From positions 3,224,001 to 3,288,000 of the forward strand of contig NZ_PPDK01000001.1 in the NCBI RefSeq assembly GCF_003074135.1: DNA of 64,000 bases, written 5' to 3'. The DNA is from Euzebya tangerina. GTDB lineage: Bacteria > Actinomycetota > Nitriliruptoria > Euzebyales > Euzebyaceae. Below, in pieces: positions 44,137 through 53,381 of the stretch. The notes under the pieces were generated by a model. That model searched no databases. It had not been told where the DNA came from and worked only from the letters and a program-made list of their open reading frames with translations. Within the stretch, counting starts at the first letter, position 1. Each line of letters begins with the position of its first letter. The translations under genes and the position numbers were made by a program.

Positions 44137-45339
44137 TCAGTAGCTGAAGGGCCAGCCCTTCCAGTAGTTCCTGATGCGGATCCACACGCCGAACAGGCCG
44201 CGTGGTTCGAACAGCAGGAACCCGATGATGAGGAGGCCGTACAGGATCGTCGAGACCTGAGCTGTGTTGAGCAGACCACCAGGGCTGCCCGGCGGCGGGA
44301 TGAAGTCGACGAAGCGGGAGAGCTCCTCAGCCAGGCGGAGGATGACCGTCAGGAAGATCGCGCCTGCGATTGCGCCACTGATCGTTGAGACCCCACCGAT
44401 CAGGATCATCGCGATGAACTGGACGGACAGCAGCAGGTTGAAGGCCTCCGGGACGACCTGACGGGTGATGGTGTAGAGCAGCGCCCCGGCGATGCCGGCG
44501 AATGCTGAGGAGATGACGAAGGCGAGGATCTTGTGCTTGGTCAACTCCACGCCGATGACCTCGGCGGCGATGTCGCGGTCGCGGACGGCCTGGAAGGCCC
44601 GGCCGACCGCGGTGCGGGCGATGTTGCGGCCCAGGAGGGCCACGACGATCAGGACGACGAGCGCGAACCAGTACACCTTCTGGGCGCCGTCGAAGCTCGG
44701 TCCGTTGTTGACGAGCGAGATGCCGAAGATCTCCGCGTCCACGCCCGGGCGGCCGACGCCGAAGCCGCCGGTGATGAAGTCGGCTTCACGGAAGATGTGC
44801 TCGCCGAGGAACACCAGCCCCAGGGTCACGATGGCCAGGTAGAGGCCGCGGAGCCGCGAGGCGATCGGAGCGATCATGGCGCCGACGACCGCAGGGACCA
44901 ACGCAGCAGCGGGCAACCAGATGATCATCGGCAGGTCGTAGCCCAGGGTGCGGATCTCCGTCGAGCCACTGAGCGTGGCAGCCGTGAACGCGCCCAGGCC
45001 GACGAAGAAGGCGTGGCCCAGCGACACCTGGCCGGCGTACCCGGTGATCAGGTTCAGGCCGATCGCCCCGACGGCGAAGGCGAAGGCGCGACCCAGCAGG
45101 ATGAGGATGTCGTCCTCGAACATGAACGGGAAGAGGGCTGCGATGGCCACGAGTCCGTAGACGCTGACCATCTTGGCCCGCGTGTTGAGCAGTGCCATGT
45201 CGGCCGCGTAGCTGGTGTAGAGCTCCGGGCGCCGGTTGACGCCGGAGCCGCCGAGCAGCGACTGCAGCCCCGAGCGGCTGGCAACGCTCGCCGCGGTCGG
45301 CGCCTTGAGCGTTGCGTCTTCAATGGTTGAGGTACTCAC
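44137..45339 (-). CDS. livM: Branched-chain-type ABC transporter permease (LivM-like)
   Basis: A 400-residue permease with about ten hydrophobic segments. Typical features are LNLITGYAGQVSLGHAFFVGLGAFTAA and, in the ATPase-contact loop, GRAFQAVRDRDIAAEVIGVELT, with SAFAGIAGALL after it. The GTG start overlaps the livH stop (GTGA). A long first hydrophilic stretch of about 55 residues leads in. Confidence 0.93.
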   Translation of the reverse strand: MSTSTIEDATLKAPTAASVASRSGLQSLLGGSGVNRRPELYTSYAADMALLNTRAKMVSVYGLVAIAALFPFMFEDDILILLGRAFAFAVGAIGLNLITGYAGQVSLGHAFFVGLGAFTAATLSGSTEIRTLGYDLPMIIWLPAAALVPAVVGAMIAPIASRLRGLYLAIVTLGLVFLGEHIFREADFITGGFGVGRPGVDAEIFGISLVNNGPSFDGAQKVYWFALVVLIVVALLGRNIARTAVGRAFQAVRDRDIAAEVIGVELTKHKILAFVISSAFAGIAGALLYTITRQVVPEAFNLLLSVQFIAMILIGGVSTISGAIAGAIFLTVILRLAEELSRFVDFIPPPGSPGGLLNTAQVSTILYGLLIIGFLLFEPRGLFGVWIRIRNYWKGWPFSY

Positions 45340-46235
45340 ACTCGCTCGACCTCCGGGGTGCCGAAGAGGCCGTAGGGCTTGATCAGCAGGACGATCAACA
45401 ACAGGACGTAGGGGGAGACGGGGGCGAAGTTGTCACCCAGCCAGGGGAAGTACTCGGCCTGGTACTGCGCAACGAGGGACTCGACCACCCCGACCGCCAA
45501 CCCCCCGAGGACGCCGCCACCCACCGAGTCCAGACCACCGATGATGATGGCGGGAAGCGCCTTCAGGGCGATGATCCACGTCTGCTGGCTGATGCCGGAC
45601 CCGCCGTCGACGAACATGCCGGCGACGGCGGCGAGTGCGCCGGCCAGGCCCCAGGAGACGGCGAAGACACGTCCGACGTTGATGCCCTGCGCCAAGGCGG
45701 TCTCCTGGTCGAAGGCCGTGGCGCGCATGCCCAGACCGAACCGGCTGTACTTGAAGAAGGCGAACAGCGCGGCCAGGATGAGCGCCGTTGCGATGATCCT
45801 GGCGATGTCCGCCTGCCGGATGATGACGTCGCCGACCGTCAGGGTCTGAATGCCCCAGGGGTCACCGACGAACCGGATGTTGGTGCCGATCAGCCGGTTC
45901 TGGATCACCCGCAGGGCGATGTCGACCCCGATGGTGATGATCGCGACCACGAAGACCGGCTGACCGATCATGGGCCGCAGCGCCAGACGCTCGACGATCA
46001 GCGCGATGATCGTGGTCCCCACGATGGCCACCCCCAGTGCCGGCCAGAAGCCGATGGGTTCGCTCAGGAAGACCAGGAACATGGACCCGGTGACCATGAG
46101 GGCCGGCTGGGCGAAGCTCACGACCAGGGTGGACTTGTAGATGATGACGAAGCCGAGGGCGATCAGCGCGTAGATCGATCCCTGGCCCAGGCCGCGGATG
46201 ACGGCCTGGATGAAGATGACCAGTTCCTCGCCCAT
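45336..46235 (-). CDS. livH: Branched-chain-type ABC transporter permease (LivH-like)
   Basis: A 299-residue permease with about eight hydrophobic helices. IRGLGQGSIYALIALGFVIIYKST and the coupling loop GLGMRATAFDQETALAQGINVGR are typical of LivH. Its ATG overlaps the stop of the acyl-CoA synthetase gene by one base, so the synthetase is translationally linked to the transporter. Confidence 0.93.
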   Translation of the reverse strand: MGEELVIFIQAVIRGLGQGSIYALIALGFVIIYKSTLVVSFAQPALMVTGSMFLVFLSEPIGFWPALGVAIVGTTIIALIVERLALRPMIGQPVFVVAIITIGVDIALRVIQNRLIGTNIRFVGDPWGIQTLTVGDVIIRQADIARIIATALILAALFAFFKYSRFGLGMRATAFDQETALAQGINVGRVFAVSWGLAGALAAVAGMFVDGGSGISQQTWIIALKALPAIIIGGLDSVGGGVLGGLAVGVVESLVAQYQAEYFPWLGDNFAPVSPYVLLLIVLLIKPYGLFGTPEVERV

Positions 46236-48202
46236 CAGGCCTTCGCCACCAGACCGGTCTGCTGCTCCTCGAACACGTCGGTCCCTCCGGCGTTGACGTA
46301 GGTCTTCCCGTCGGCCCCCGCGCCGTGCGGTGGGCCCTGGTACATGCCTTCGACGAGCTCCGAGAAGATGTCGAACAGGGCGGAGCGCTTGACCTTCTGC
46401 GTGGCCGTCATCTCACCGTCCTCGTGGTCGAGCTCCTTGGGCAGCATGCGGAACTTCTTGATGCCCTCGACCCTCGCGAACTTGTTGTTGGTCTTCTCGA
46501 CGAGGTCGGCGATCAGCATCACGACCTCCTCCTTCTCCGAGAGGTCCCGATAGGTCGTGTAGGTCAGCTTGTTCCGCTGGGCCCAGTTGCCGACGGTGTC
46601 GAGCTCGATGCCGATCAGTGCGGTCAGGTACTTCCGGCCGTCACCGACCACCACGGCCTCCTTGATGAACTCCGAGGCCTTGAGGGAGTTCTCGATCTCG
46701 CTGGGGGAGACGTTCTTGCCACCCGACGTGATGATGATGTCCTTGATCCGATCGACGATCTTGACGTGGGTCCCGTCGACCCAGCGGCCCACGTCACCGG
46801 TGTGGAGCCACCCGTCGGCATCCAGGGTCTCCGCGGTTGCCTGGGGTTGGTTCCAGTACCCGGCGAAGTTGGCCGGGTGCCGGGTCATGATCTCCCCGGT
46901 CTCCTCGTCGATCTTCAGCTCGATCCCGTCGTGGGGCTCGCCGACGGTGCCGATCTTCATCCGGCCCGGCTTGTTCGACGTGGCGACGGCGGCGTTCTCG
47001 CTCATGCCGTAGATCTCATAGATCGGCACGCCGATGCCCCAGAACCACTCGAGGACCTCGGGAGCGATGGGTGCAGCTCCGGTGCCGGCGGTCCGCACCA
47101 TCCGCATTCCGAGTCGGTCCCGCAGCGCCCGGAACATCAGGACGTAGCCGATGGCATAGACCAGCTTGGTGGCTGTGGTGTCGTTCCCGCCGGCCGCGAT
47201 CCGTCTGGCACCGACCCAGTTCGCGATCTTGAGGCTCTGCTTCCACGACCACCGCTTGAACCGGCTGGCGGCTGCCATGCGGATCTCGACCGAGGCGAGC
47301 ATCCGCTCCCAGATGCGGGGTACCGCGAAGAAGACCGTCGGCTGCACCTCCCGGAGGTTCTGCGGGACGGTCTCGATCGACTCCGCGAAGTGGATCTGGA
47401 CGCCGGCCTCGGCGTTGAGGTAGATCGTCGCCGCGCGCTCGGCGATGTGGCACAGCGGGAGGTAGGACAGCGCGATGTCCTCGGGAGAGGCGGGCGGGTC
47501 GTAGAAGCCGCCCTCCTTGACCAGTGTGCTGATGCAGAACTCCACGTTGGCCTGGTTGAGCATGACCCCCTTGGGCGGACCGGTCGTGCCCGAGGTGTAG
47601 ATCAGGGTCATCACGTCGTCGGGCTCGACCTCGGACATGTGGCGTTCGACCAGGCCCGGGTTGGCGTCCCGGTGCTCCCGGCCGAGGGAGATGAAGTCCT
47701 CCCACGACATCAGGCGGTCATCGACGTACCGGTTGGCGATCCCGCGCGGCTCGATGTAGATGATGTGGGCCAGGTTGGGCAGGTCGTCGATGACCTCGAA
47801 CACCTTGTCGACCTGCTCCTGGTCCTCAGCCACCAGGATCTTGGCGCCGGAGTCCGCGTACATGTAGCCGACCTCGGCCGCCGGGTTGGTCGGGTAGACG
47901 CCCACCGTGATGCCGCGGATCGCGGTGCAGCCGATGTCACTGAACAGCCACTCCTGCCGGTTCTCCGAGTGGATGGCCAGACGGTCGCCGGGGCCCATGC
48001 CGAGGGCCAGGAAGCCGTGTGCGGCCGCCGTGGCGTTCTCCCAGTAGTCGGCCCAGGTGATCTCCTTCCAGACACCGAAGTCCTTCTCGCGCATGGCCAC
48101 CGTCTCAGGGTGCATCGCTGCCCAGTCGCGGACGCGGCTGGCCGTCGTCGGCAGTCCCGCCCCAGAGCTCGCTGGCCGGTCCAGGGTCGCTGTCTCGCTC
48201 AC
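46235..48202 (-). CDS. AMP-binding long-chain acyl-CoA synthetase-like protein
   Basis: A 655-residue adenylate-forming enzyme that would activate a carboxylic acid to its CoA thioester. The P-loop is TLIYTSGTTGPPKGVML, the ATP motif YEIYGMSENAAV, the hinge WLHTGDVGRWVDG, and the C-terminal Lys region TSGGKNVSPSEIENSLK. Length and the long-chain-type insertion put it near FadD/ACSL. It sits inside the liv operon between livG and livH, overlapping both. The substrate may therefore be the imported acid. GTG 48202 starts it. Confidence 0.93.
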   Translation of the reverse strand: MSETATLDRPASSGAGLPTTASRVRDWAAMHPETVAMREKDFGVWKEITWADYWENATAAAHGFLALGMGPGDRLAIHSENRQEWLFSDIGCTAIRGITVGVYPTNPAAEVGYMYADSGAKILVAEDQEQVDKVFEVIDDLPNLAHIIYIEPRGIANRYVDDRLMSWEDFISLGREHRDANPGLVERHMSEVEPDDVMTLIYTSGTTGPPKGVMLNQANVEFCISTLVKEGGFYDPPASPEDIALSYLPLCHIAERAATIYLNAEAGVQIHFAESIETVPQNLREVQPTVFFAVPRIWERMLASVEIRMAAASRFKRWSWKQSLKIANWVGARRIAAGGNDTTATKLVYAIGYVLMFRALRDRLGMRMVRTAGTGAAPIAPEVLEWFWGIGVPIYEIYGMSENAAVATSNKPGRMKIGTVGEPHDGIELKIDEETGEIMTRHPANFAGYWNQPQATAETLDADGWLHTGDVGRWVDGTHVKIVDRIKDIIITSGGKNVSPSEIENSLKASEFIKEAVVVGDGRKYLTALIGIELDTVGNWAQRNKLTYTTYRDLSEKEEVVMLIADLVEKTNNKFARVEGIKKFRMLPKELDHEDGEMTATQKVKRSALFDIFSELVEGMYQGPPHGAGADGKTYVNAGGTDVFEEQQTGLVAKA

Positions 48203-49113
48203 GAGGTAACTCCTTCGCTCTTGTGTGACTGGGGACCGACGTGGGCCTCTGCCTTGTGCGCCTTGGCATCGGCATCGGCTCTGGTCTCTTCGGAGCCCAG
48301 GTAGGCCCGGATCACGTCCGGGTTGTTCTGGACCTCAGCCGGCACCCCGGTGGCAACGTGCTGTCCGAAGTCCACCACCATCACCCGGTCGGCCAGATCC
48401 ATGACGAGACCCATGTCGTGCTCGACCAGGATCATCGGGATGTCGAGCTCATCTCGGATGTCGAGGATGAACCGCGCCATGTCCTCGGTCTCCTCGACGT
48501 TCATGCCGGCGACGGGCTCATCCAGCAGGAGCAGCTTCGGGTCCATGGCGAGCGCCCGGCCCAGCTCGATGCGCTTCTGGATGCCGTAGGGGAGGAGGCC
48601 GACCGGCATCTTCCGGTACTCCTGGATCTCCAGGAAGTCGACGATGTCCTCGCAGACAGCGCGGTTCTCCAGCTCCTGCTTACGGGCCTTGCCCATATAG
48701 AACATCCCGGCGAGGAAGCCGTAGTTGACGTTGTGGTGGCGGCCCAGCATGAGGTTGTCGAGCACGGTGAGGTTGCCGAACAACTCGATGTTCTGGAACG
48801 TCCGCGCCATGCCCATGTTGGCGATGTGGTGCGGTGAGGACCCCACGATGGGCTCGCCCTGGAAGACGACCGTGCCCTGCTGCGGCTGGTAGACACCGGA
48901 CAGCACGTTGAAGATCGAGGTCTTCCCGGCGCCGTTGGGCCCGATGATCGCGAACAGCTCCTTCTCACCCACCTGGAACGACACGTCGTCGATCGCGTTC
49001 ACACCCGAGAACGACAGCCGGACGCCGTCGAAGGTCAGAATCGGGTTCTGCGAGGTGTCCTGACTCGAGGTGCCTTGGCCCGAGGTGTCCTGGCTCGACG
49101 TGTCCTGGCTCAC
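48199..49113 (-). CDS. livG: Branched-chain-type ABC ATP-binding protein (LivG-like)
   Basis: A 304-residue ATPase. Walker A is IGPNGAGKTSIFNVLSG, a LivG-type signature GIQKRIELGRALAMDPKLLL precedes DEPVAGMN, and VEHDMGLVMDLADRVMVVD gives the switch His. The first 20 residues are a repeat of SQDTS/GQGTS units encoded by 15-base repeats at about 49042-49112 and look disordered. GTG 49113 is chosen because it overlaps the livF stop (GTGA). A 40-residue tail follows the conserved end. Confidence 0.94.
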   Translation of the reverse strand: MSQDTSSQDTSGQGTSSQDTSQNPILTFDGVRLSFSGVNAIDDVSFQVGEKELFAIIGPNGAGKTSIFNVLSGVYQPQQGTVVFQGEPIVGSSPHHIANMGMARTFQNIELFGNLTVLDNLMLGRHHNVNYGFLAGMFYMGKARKQELENRAVCEDIVDFLEIQEYRKMPVGLLPYGIQKRIELGRALAMDPKLLLLDEPVAGMNVEETEDMARFILDIRDELDIPMILVEHDMGLVMDLADRVMVVDFGQHVATGVPAEVQNNPDVIRAYLGSEETRADADAKAHKAEAHVGPQSHKSEGVTS

Positions 49114-49895
49114 GACAACCACCGCTTCCGTCGCTTGTAGTGCTTGACGTCTCTGAACGACTTCGCGGAGCCCTCGTCGGCCAGACCGAGGTAGAACTCC
49201 TTGACGTCGTCGTCCTGCAGCAGCTCGTCGGCCGGCTTGTCCATCACGACCTTGCCGGTCTCCATGATGTAGCCGTGTTCGGCCACACCGAGCGCCATCG
49301 TGGCGTTCTGCTCGACCAGCAGGACCGTGACCCCCTGGCTGTTGATCTCGACGATCAGGTCGCGGATCTGATCCACCAGCTGGGGAGCCAGGCCGAGACT
49401 CGGCTCGTCCAGCAGCAGGTACTTGGGGTTGGACATCAGCGCCCGCCCCATCGACAGCATGGTCTGCTCACCGCCGGAGAGATAGCCGGCCGTGGACTTC
49501 TTCCGGTCCGCGAGGACCGGGAAGAGGTCGTAGACGCGGTCCATGTTCTCCTTCATGAGGCTGGTGTCGGTGTGTGCGCCGACGCGCAGGTTCTCCTCGA
49601 CGCTGAACTCCGCGAAGATCCGACGACCCTCCAGTGCCTGCTTGACCCCGGCCTCCACCACCCTCTCGGGGCGGAGCTGATGGATCGGCTCGCCGTCCAG
49701 CGTGATCGTGCCGCGGGTGATGTCGCCCTCATGCACGTCGAGCAGGCCGGAGATGGCCCGCAACAGCGTGGTCTTGCCGGCGCCGTTGGCGCCCAGCAGT
49801 GCGACGATCTTGCCCTCGGGCACCTGCAGACTGACTCCGCGCAGCACCAGTACGACGTCGTCGTAGACGACCTCAAGGTTCGATACCTCGAGCAT
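49110..49895 (-). CDS. livF: Branched-chain-type ABC ATP-binding protein (LivF-like)
   Basis: A 261-residue ATPase, first gene of the liv-type operon. It shows Walker A LGANGAGKTTLLRAISG, signature YLSGGEQTMLSMGRAL, Walker B YLLLDEPSLGLAP and the LVEQNATMALGVAEHGYIME ending typical of LivF. The ATG at 49895 has no close match to a ribosome site. The operon order livF-livG-synthetase-livH-livM-livJ is read from 49895 down to 42565. Confidence 0.94.
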   Translation of the reverse strand: MLEVSNLEVVYDDVVLVLRGVSLQVPEGKIVALLGANGAGKTTLLRAISGLLDVHEGDITRGTITLDGEPIHQLRPERVVEAGVKQALEGRRIFAEFSVEENLRVGAHTDTSLMKENMDRVYDLFPVLADRKKSTAGYLSGGEQTMLSMGRALMSNPKYLLLDEPSLGLAPQLVDQIRDLIVEINSQGVTVLLVEQNATMALGVAEHGYIMETGKVVMDKPADELLQDDDVKEFYLGLADEGSAKSFRDVKHYKRRKRWLS

Positions 49896-49945
49896 CTGCC
49901 CTCCAGATGGGTCCGGATAGTTGTGTGTGACTTGGTAATCAGACC

Positions 49946-49961
49946 GTCACGGGTTCGTGAC
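49946..49961. promoter_or_regulatory. Inverted repeat upstream of the liv operon
   Basis: GTCACGGGTTCGTGAC is a 6-4-6 perfect inverted repeat 51 bases before the livF start. Further GTCAC/GTGAC and GTCAT/ATGAC motifs recur up to 50066 in the same 196-base gap, so this region may hold several regulator sites. Confidence 0.5.
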
Positions 49962-50091
49962 ACTAACCGATGACCATGTGATGACAGCCCAACCAGGTGG
50001 GGGTGGGCGCTGCATCAGATCTACTACTCGTGTCATGGGTGACATGACGGTGTCGTGACTCTAGTCACATTTGCGCGAGATGTCGCGCACG

Positions 50092-51054
50092 TTACCGCCG
50101 AACCTGCCGGACCAGCGCCATGACGGCCCGCACGACGAGGTCGACCACGGCGGCGATCAGCGCGACAAGAGCGATGCGATACGAGGCCGTGAACAGCGGG
50201 TGGTACTCCCACTGTGACGGTCGGATCATCTGCTCGAAGACGGGCAGGGGCGCGGAGACGATCCCCGCCGTCGCGGTGTAGGCGTAGTAGGGGATGATCG
50301 CGAAGAACAGCAGGACCCCACCGGCGGCGGCCAGATAACCCCACCGCAGTCTGACGACGGCCAGCGCGGCGACTGCAAGTGCCATGGTCAGGCCACCACC
50401 GGCGATGCCCGCCGCGGCGTGGAGGTAGTCGGTCCGCGTGGGATCGGCGCCCAGCAGGATGGCCGTGTCGTTGATCGTGAACCACAGGCGAAGGGCCAGC
50501 TGCGCCGTCGCCAACCCCAGCACGACCACCACGATCGTGCCACTGGCGAGCTTCCAGACCGGCCACCGCGGGCCGACGAGGTAGGCGGGTCGCCGCCGGA
50601 CCGCGATCGGTTGGGGAACGGCGAGGCGGGGCGGCGGCTTGCGCGTGCGAGGCCGCAGGGGGCTACGGCGACGAGGCTTGGGCGGTCGCTTGCGACGCCG
50701 CGCGGCGGGCCCGCGAGACGGACTCCTGAGGACCGGACCCTGGACCGCGTGAGCCGACTGCGGCTCCGCTGCGTCGGTGGCCTCGTCGGAGGGTGCCGCG
50801 TCCTCGACGTAGGCGGTCACCTCGCCGGTGCTGATGTCGTCATCGGACGGCGCCTCGGTTGGTGCGTCCGCGGGCCGGATGGGGGCGACGGCGGCGTCGG
50901 CTGCCACCGGCGTGCTGGTGGCCCTCTCTGGCGGACCAGCGGGCTCCTCCGGCGGACCATCGGGCTCGCCGAACTCAGCGGCCGCGCGGGCACGCAGTGC
51001 AGCCAGGTCACCCCGCAGCTGCTGGAGTCGGTCGTCCTTGACGTTCTTGGGCAT
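50092..51054 (-). CDS. Membrane protein with disordered basic N-terminal half
   Basis: A 320-residue protein of no recognised family. The first 25 residues form a basic amphipathic helix (NVKDDRLQQLRGDLAAL), then about 110 residues rich in Pro, Ala and acidic residues, then a very basic Arg/Pro/Lys stretch (RRRKRPPKPRRRSPLRPR). From about 168 four hydrophobic helices follow, with a loop containing WEYHPLF. ATG 51054 is preferred; the frame opens to 51192 but would overlap the divergent kinase start. Function unknown; a cytoplasmic, possibly kinase-targeted, tail is an inference from position. Confidence 0.6.
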   Translation of the reverse strand: MPKNVKDDRLQQLRGDLAALRARAAAEFGEPDGPPEEPAGPPERATSTPVAADAAVAPIRPADAPTEAPSDDDISTGEVTAYVEDAAPSDEATDAAEPQSAHAVQGPVLRSPSRGPAARRRKRPPKPRRRSPLRPRTRKPPPRLAVPQPIAVRRRPAYLVGPRWPVWKLASGTIVVVVLGLATAQLALRLWFTINDTAILLGADPTRTDYLHAAAGIAGGGLTMALAVAALAVVRLRWGYLAAAGGVLLFFAIIPYYAYTATAGIVSAPLPVFEQMIRPSQWEYHPLFTASYRIALVALIAAVVDLVVRAVMALVRQVRR

Positions 51055-51178
51055 GGAACTCGTCGGCGTAGGGGAAGGCCGAGATCGTAGCGGAAGTGCG
51101 GCAATACCGACGATACAGCGGGTGGTCTGACAGACTGTTCGTGATGACCCCCTCCACTGTCGGGTCGGTCGCTGGGTT

Positions 51179-52630
51179 GTGACCGAGGACACCGGTCGCC
51201 TGCTGGCCGATCGCTATCGCCTGACCGATGCCATCGGTCGGGGCGGCATGGCGGACGTCTACTCGGCGGAGGACAGCCGCTCCGATCGGATGGTGGCCGT
51301 GAAGGTGATGCGCCTGGGCGAGGCTGCTGATCCGGACCGCTTCGCCTCCGAGATGGAGATCCTCGAGCGACTCGAACACCCCGCGATCGTGCGCCTCTTC
51401 GACACGGGGCGCACGGAGGATCACAGCCCCTACTTCGTGATGCAGTTGGTCACGGGCGAGTCGCTGTCGACGCGGCTGCGCGAGGAGGGAGCCCTGCCCG
51501 AGTCCGACATCACGAAGTGGGCCGCCCGGGTTGCCGGTGCGCTGGCACACGCCCACGAGCGGGGGGTGGTCCACCGGGACATCAAGCCGGCGAACATCCT
51601 GATGGACCAGCAGGGGAGGGGGTTCCTCACCGACTTCGGTGTCGCGCGCCTGGTCGACTCGACGTTGGTGACCAAGGCCGGCACCACCATCGGGACGGCC
51701 GCCTACCTCGCGCCTGAGCAGCTCCAGGACTCCGCCGTCGGCCCGCCCGCCGACGTGTATGCGTTGGGACTGGTGCTGATCGAGGCCTTCAGCGGTCGTC
51801 GGGCCTTCCGGGGCAGCGGGGTGGAGGCGGCGATGGCCCGGCTCGGTCGCGATCCGGCCATTCCCCGGGCCTTGCCGGACAATTGGGTGGGCCTGCTGAT
51901 TGCCATGACCCGCCGGGATCCTGCCCGGCGCCCCGATGCCGCGTTCGTGGAGGCGGTGCTGCGCGGGCGGCAGCCACCACCACCCCTGGACCCGGTCGAG
52001 TTGGCCGCACGATCGAAGGTGTCCATAGACGCCGATGAGGCACCGACGGAGGTCACACCAACCCCCACACCCCGACGTGAGATCGCCACGGGCAGCAGCG
52101 AGTGGGGACCACCCAGCACCGAGGACCGTCCTCCGGCCCCGCCGACGCCGGCGGCCGTGACCCCCGAGGAGCCGGCGGTTGCGGAGGGCGGACCCGCCAA
52201 GGTGACGCGGGCGCTGATCGCAGGGCTCGTGGCCTTCGTGCTGGCCATGACCGTGCTCGGCATCGGCTCGGTGGCGCTGTATCGGGCCGTCACCGACGGG
52301 CCGATCGACCCGATCCAGGGGAACACCGAGGTGGATGAGGCGACACGGGAGGTCGTCGACGTCATCGAGGCCTCAGAGACGCTGTCCGCGATCGACCCCT
52401 CCGTCCAGCGGCGCCTGAGGCTGCTCGAAGGGGAGTTGGTGACGGCCATCAACGAGGACCGGCTGGACGGCGCACTGGACGCGGTGGTCGGCATGACGGA
52501 CGAGGTGGCCCGCGGCATCGAACAGCTGGACATCGACGAGGTGGCCTTCCGGTCGCTACTCGAGTCGTTGCGGGAGTTGACTGCGGCCATCCAAGCCGAG
52601 ACCACACAGGATCAGACGCCCGGGGAGTAA
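51179..52630 (+). CDS. Serine/threonine protein kinase, membrane anchored
   Basis: A 483-residue PknB-type eukaryotic-like kinase. Glycine loop IGRGGMADVYSAED (about 19-32), catalytic Lys in VAVKVM, HRDIKPANIL near residue 132, DFGVARL, and the activation segment TTIGTAAYLAPEQL are complete. A linker rich in Pro and Thr (about 270-338) leads to one membrane helix near 342-364, then about 115 acidic helical residues outside. There are no PASTA repeats, so the signal it senses is unclear. GTG 51179 is the likely start, close to the divergent membrane-protein gene. Confidence 0.93.
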   Translation: MTEDTGRLLADRYRLTDAIGRGGMADVYSAEDSRSDRMVAVKVMRLGEAADPDRFASEMEILERLEHPAIVRLFDTGRTEDHSPYFVMQLVTGESLSTRLREEGALPESDITKWAARVAGALAHAHERGVVHRDIKPANILMDQQGRGFLTDFGVARLVDSTLVTKAGTTIGTAAYLAPEQLQDSAVGPPADVYALGLVLIEAFSGRRAFRGSGVEAAMARLGRDPAIPRALPDNWVGLLIAMTRRDPARRPDAAFVEAVLRGRQPPPPLDPVELAARSKVSIDADEAPTEVTPTPTPRREIATGSSEWGPPSTEDRPPAPPTPAAVTPEEPAVAEGGPAKVTRALIAGLVAFVLAMTVLGIGSVALYRAVTDGPIDPIQGNTEVDEATREVVDVIEASETLSAIDPSVQRRLRLLEGELVTAINEDRLDGALDAVVGMTDEVARGIEQLDIDEVAFRSLLESLRELTAAIQAETTQDQTPGE

Positions 52631-52717
52631 TTGCGTCGGCATCCGGGCGCGTCCAAGGCGCGTTGGTAGCATTCCGCCCGCATCAGTCGATGCCAGTCCC
52701 AGTCACAGGAGGAACGC

Positions 52718-53353
52718 ATGGTCCGCGGAGCACGAGTCGCCGATGAGGCGGTACGCGCCTACCTGGAGGCCCTGCAGGATCCGAACACCGCGGTCAACTG
52801 GGACGAGGTCGAGGAGTTGGCAACACAGATCGCTGAGGTCACCGATCCCGTCCGCCGGGTCCTGCTGCGATCGGACTGGCGTCGGGCGTCCGACCCCGCG
52901 ACCTACCTCCCGGACCTGGAGGCCGACTTCATCGCCTTCGCCGCCCAGTGGTCGGAGGCCAATCGTGTGAGCGGTGACGACTTCTTCTACGAAGGCGTGC
53001 CGTTGGCGGTGCTGGCGGAGGCCGGGCTCGGCATCTCCGAGGAAGCTCGCGCGTATGCCGACGAGGACGATCTCGCCCTGCTGCCCGACGTGGCCGACGG
53101 TGAGGCGGAGGCGGCCGTCGAGGGCGAGTCGGGCGAGCTCTTCGAGCCCGGCAGCGCCATGGCGAACGTCTTCGAGCAGATCGGGGCGGGCCCGTTCACG
53201 ATCAACGACCTCGTCGACCGGGCCGACGCCAGCCGGTCGACGGTGCGGGCCGTGCTGGACAAGCTGGACGAGGCAGGGCGGCTCAGCGAGCTCGAGCCCC
53301 TCGACACCGGCAGTGCCGGCCGCTCGCCGAAGCGCTACGAGCTGACGGACTGA
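52718..53353 (+). CDS. Uncharacterised protein with C-terminal winged-helix-like region
   Basis: A 211-residue acidic protein. The N-terminal part (1-105) is helical and not recognised. After an acidic linker (AVEGESGELFEPG) the last 65 residues, GPFTINDLVDRADASRSTVRAVLDKLDEAGRLSEL and a basic wing with SPKRYEL, look like a winged helix-turn-helix; I cite them by ends GPFTIND and KRYEL. AGGAGG precedes the ATG at 52718. A DNA-binding role is likely by form only. It follows the kinase gene by 87 bases and could be its target or partner. Confidence 0.65.
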   Translation: MVRGARVADEAVRAYLEALQDPNTAVNWDEVEELATQIAEVTDPVRRVLLRSDWRRASDPATYLPDLEADFIAFAAQWSEANRVSGDDFFYEGVPLAVLAEAGLGISEEARAYADEDDLALLPDVADGEAEAAVEGESGELFEPGSAMANVFEQIGAGPFTINDLVDRADASRSTVRAVLDKLDEAGRLSELEPLDTGSAGRSPKRYELTD

Positions 53354-53381
53354 CGCAGGCGGTCACGCTGGCCCGGACCCG

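Noticed and set aside
46325-48304. 659-codon plus-strand open frame opposite the acyl-CoA synthetase
   Set aside because: Antisense shadow of a gene with intact catalytic motifs; composition (His/Arg/Val/Asp-rich) is typical of such shadows.
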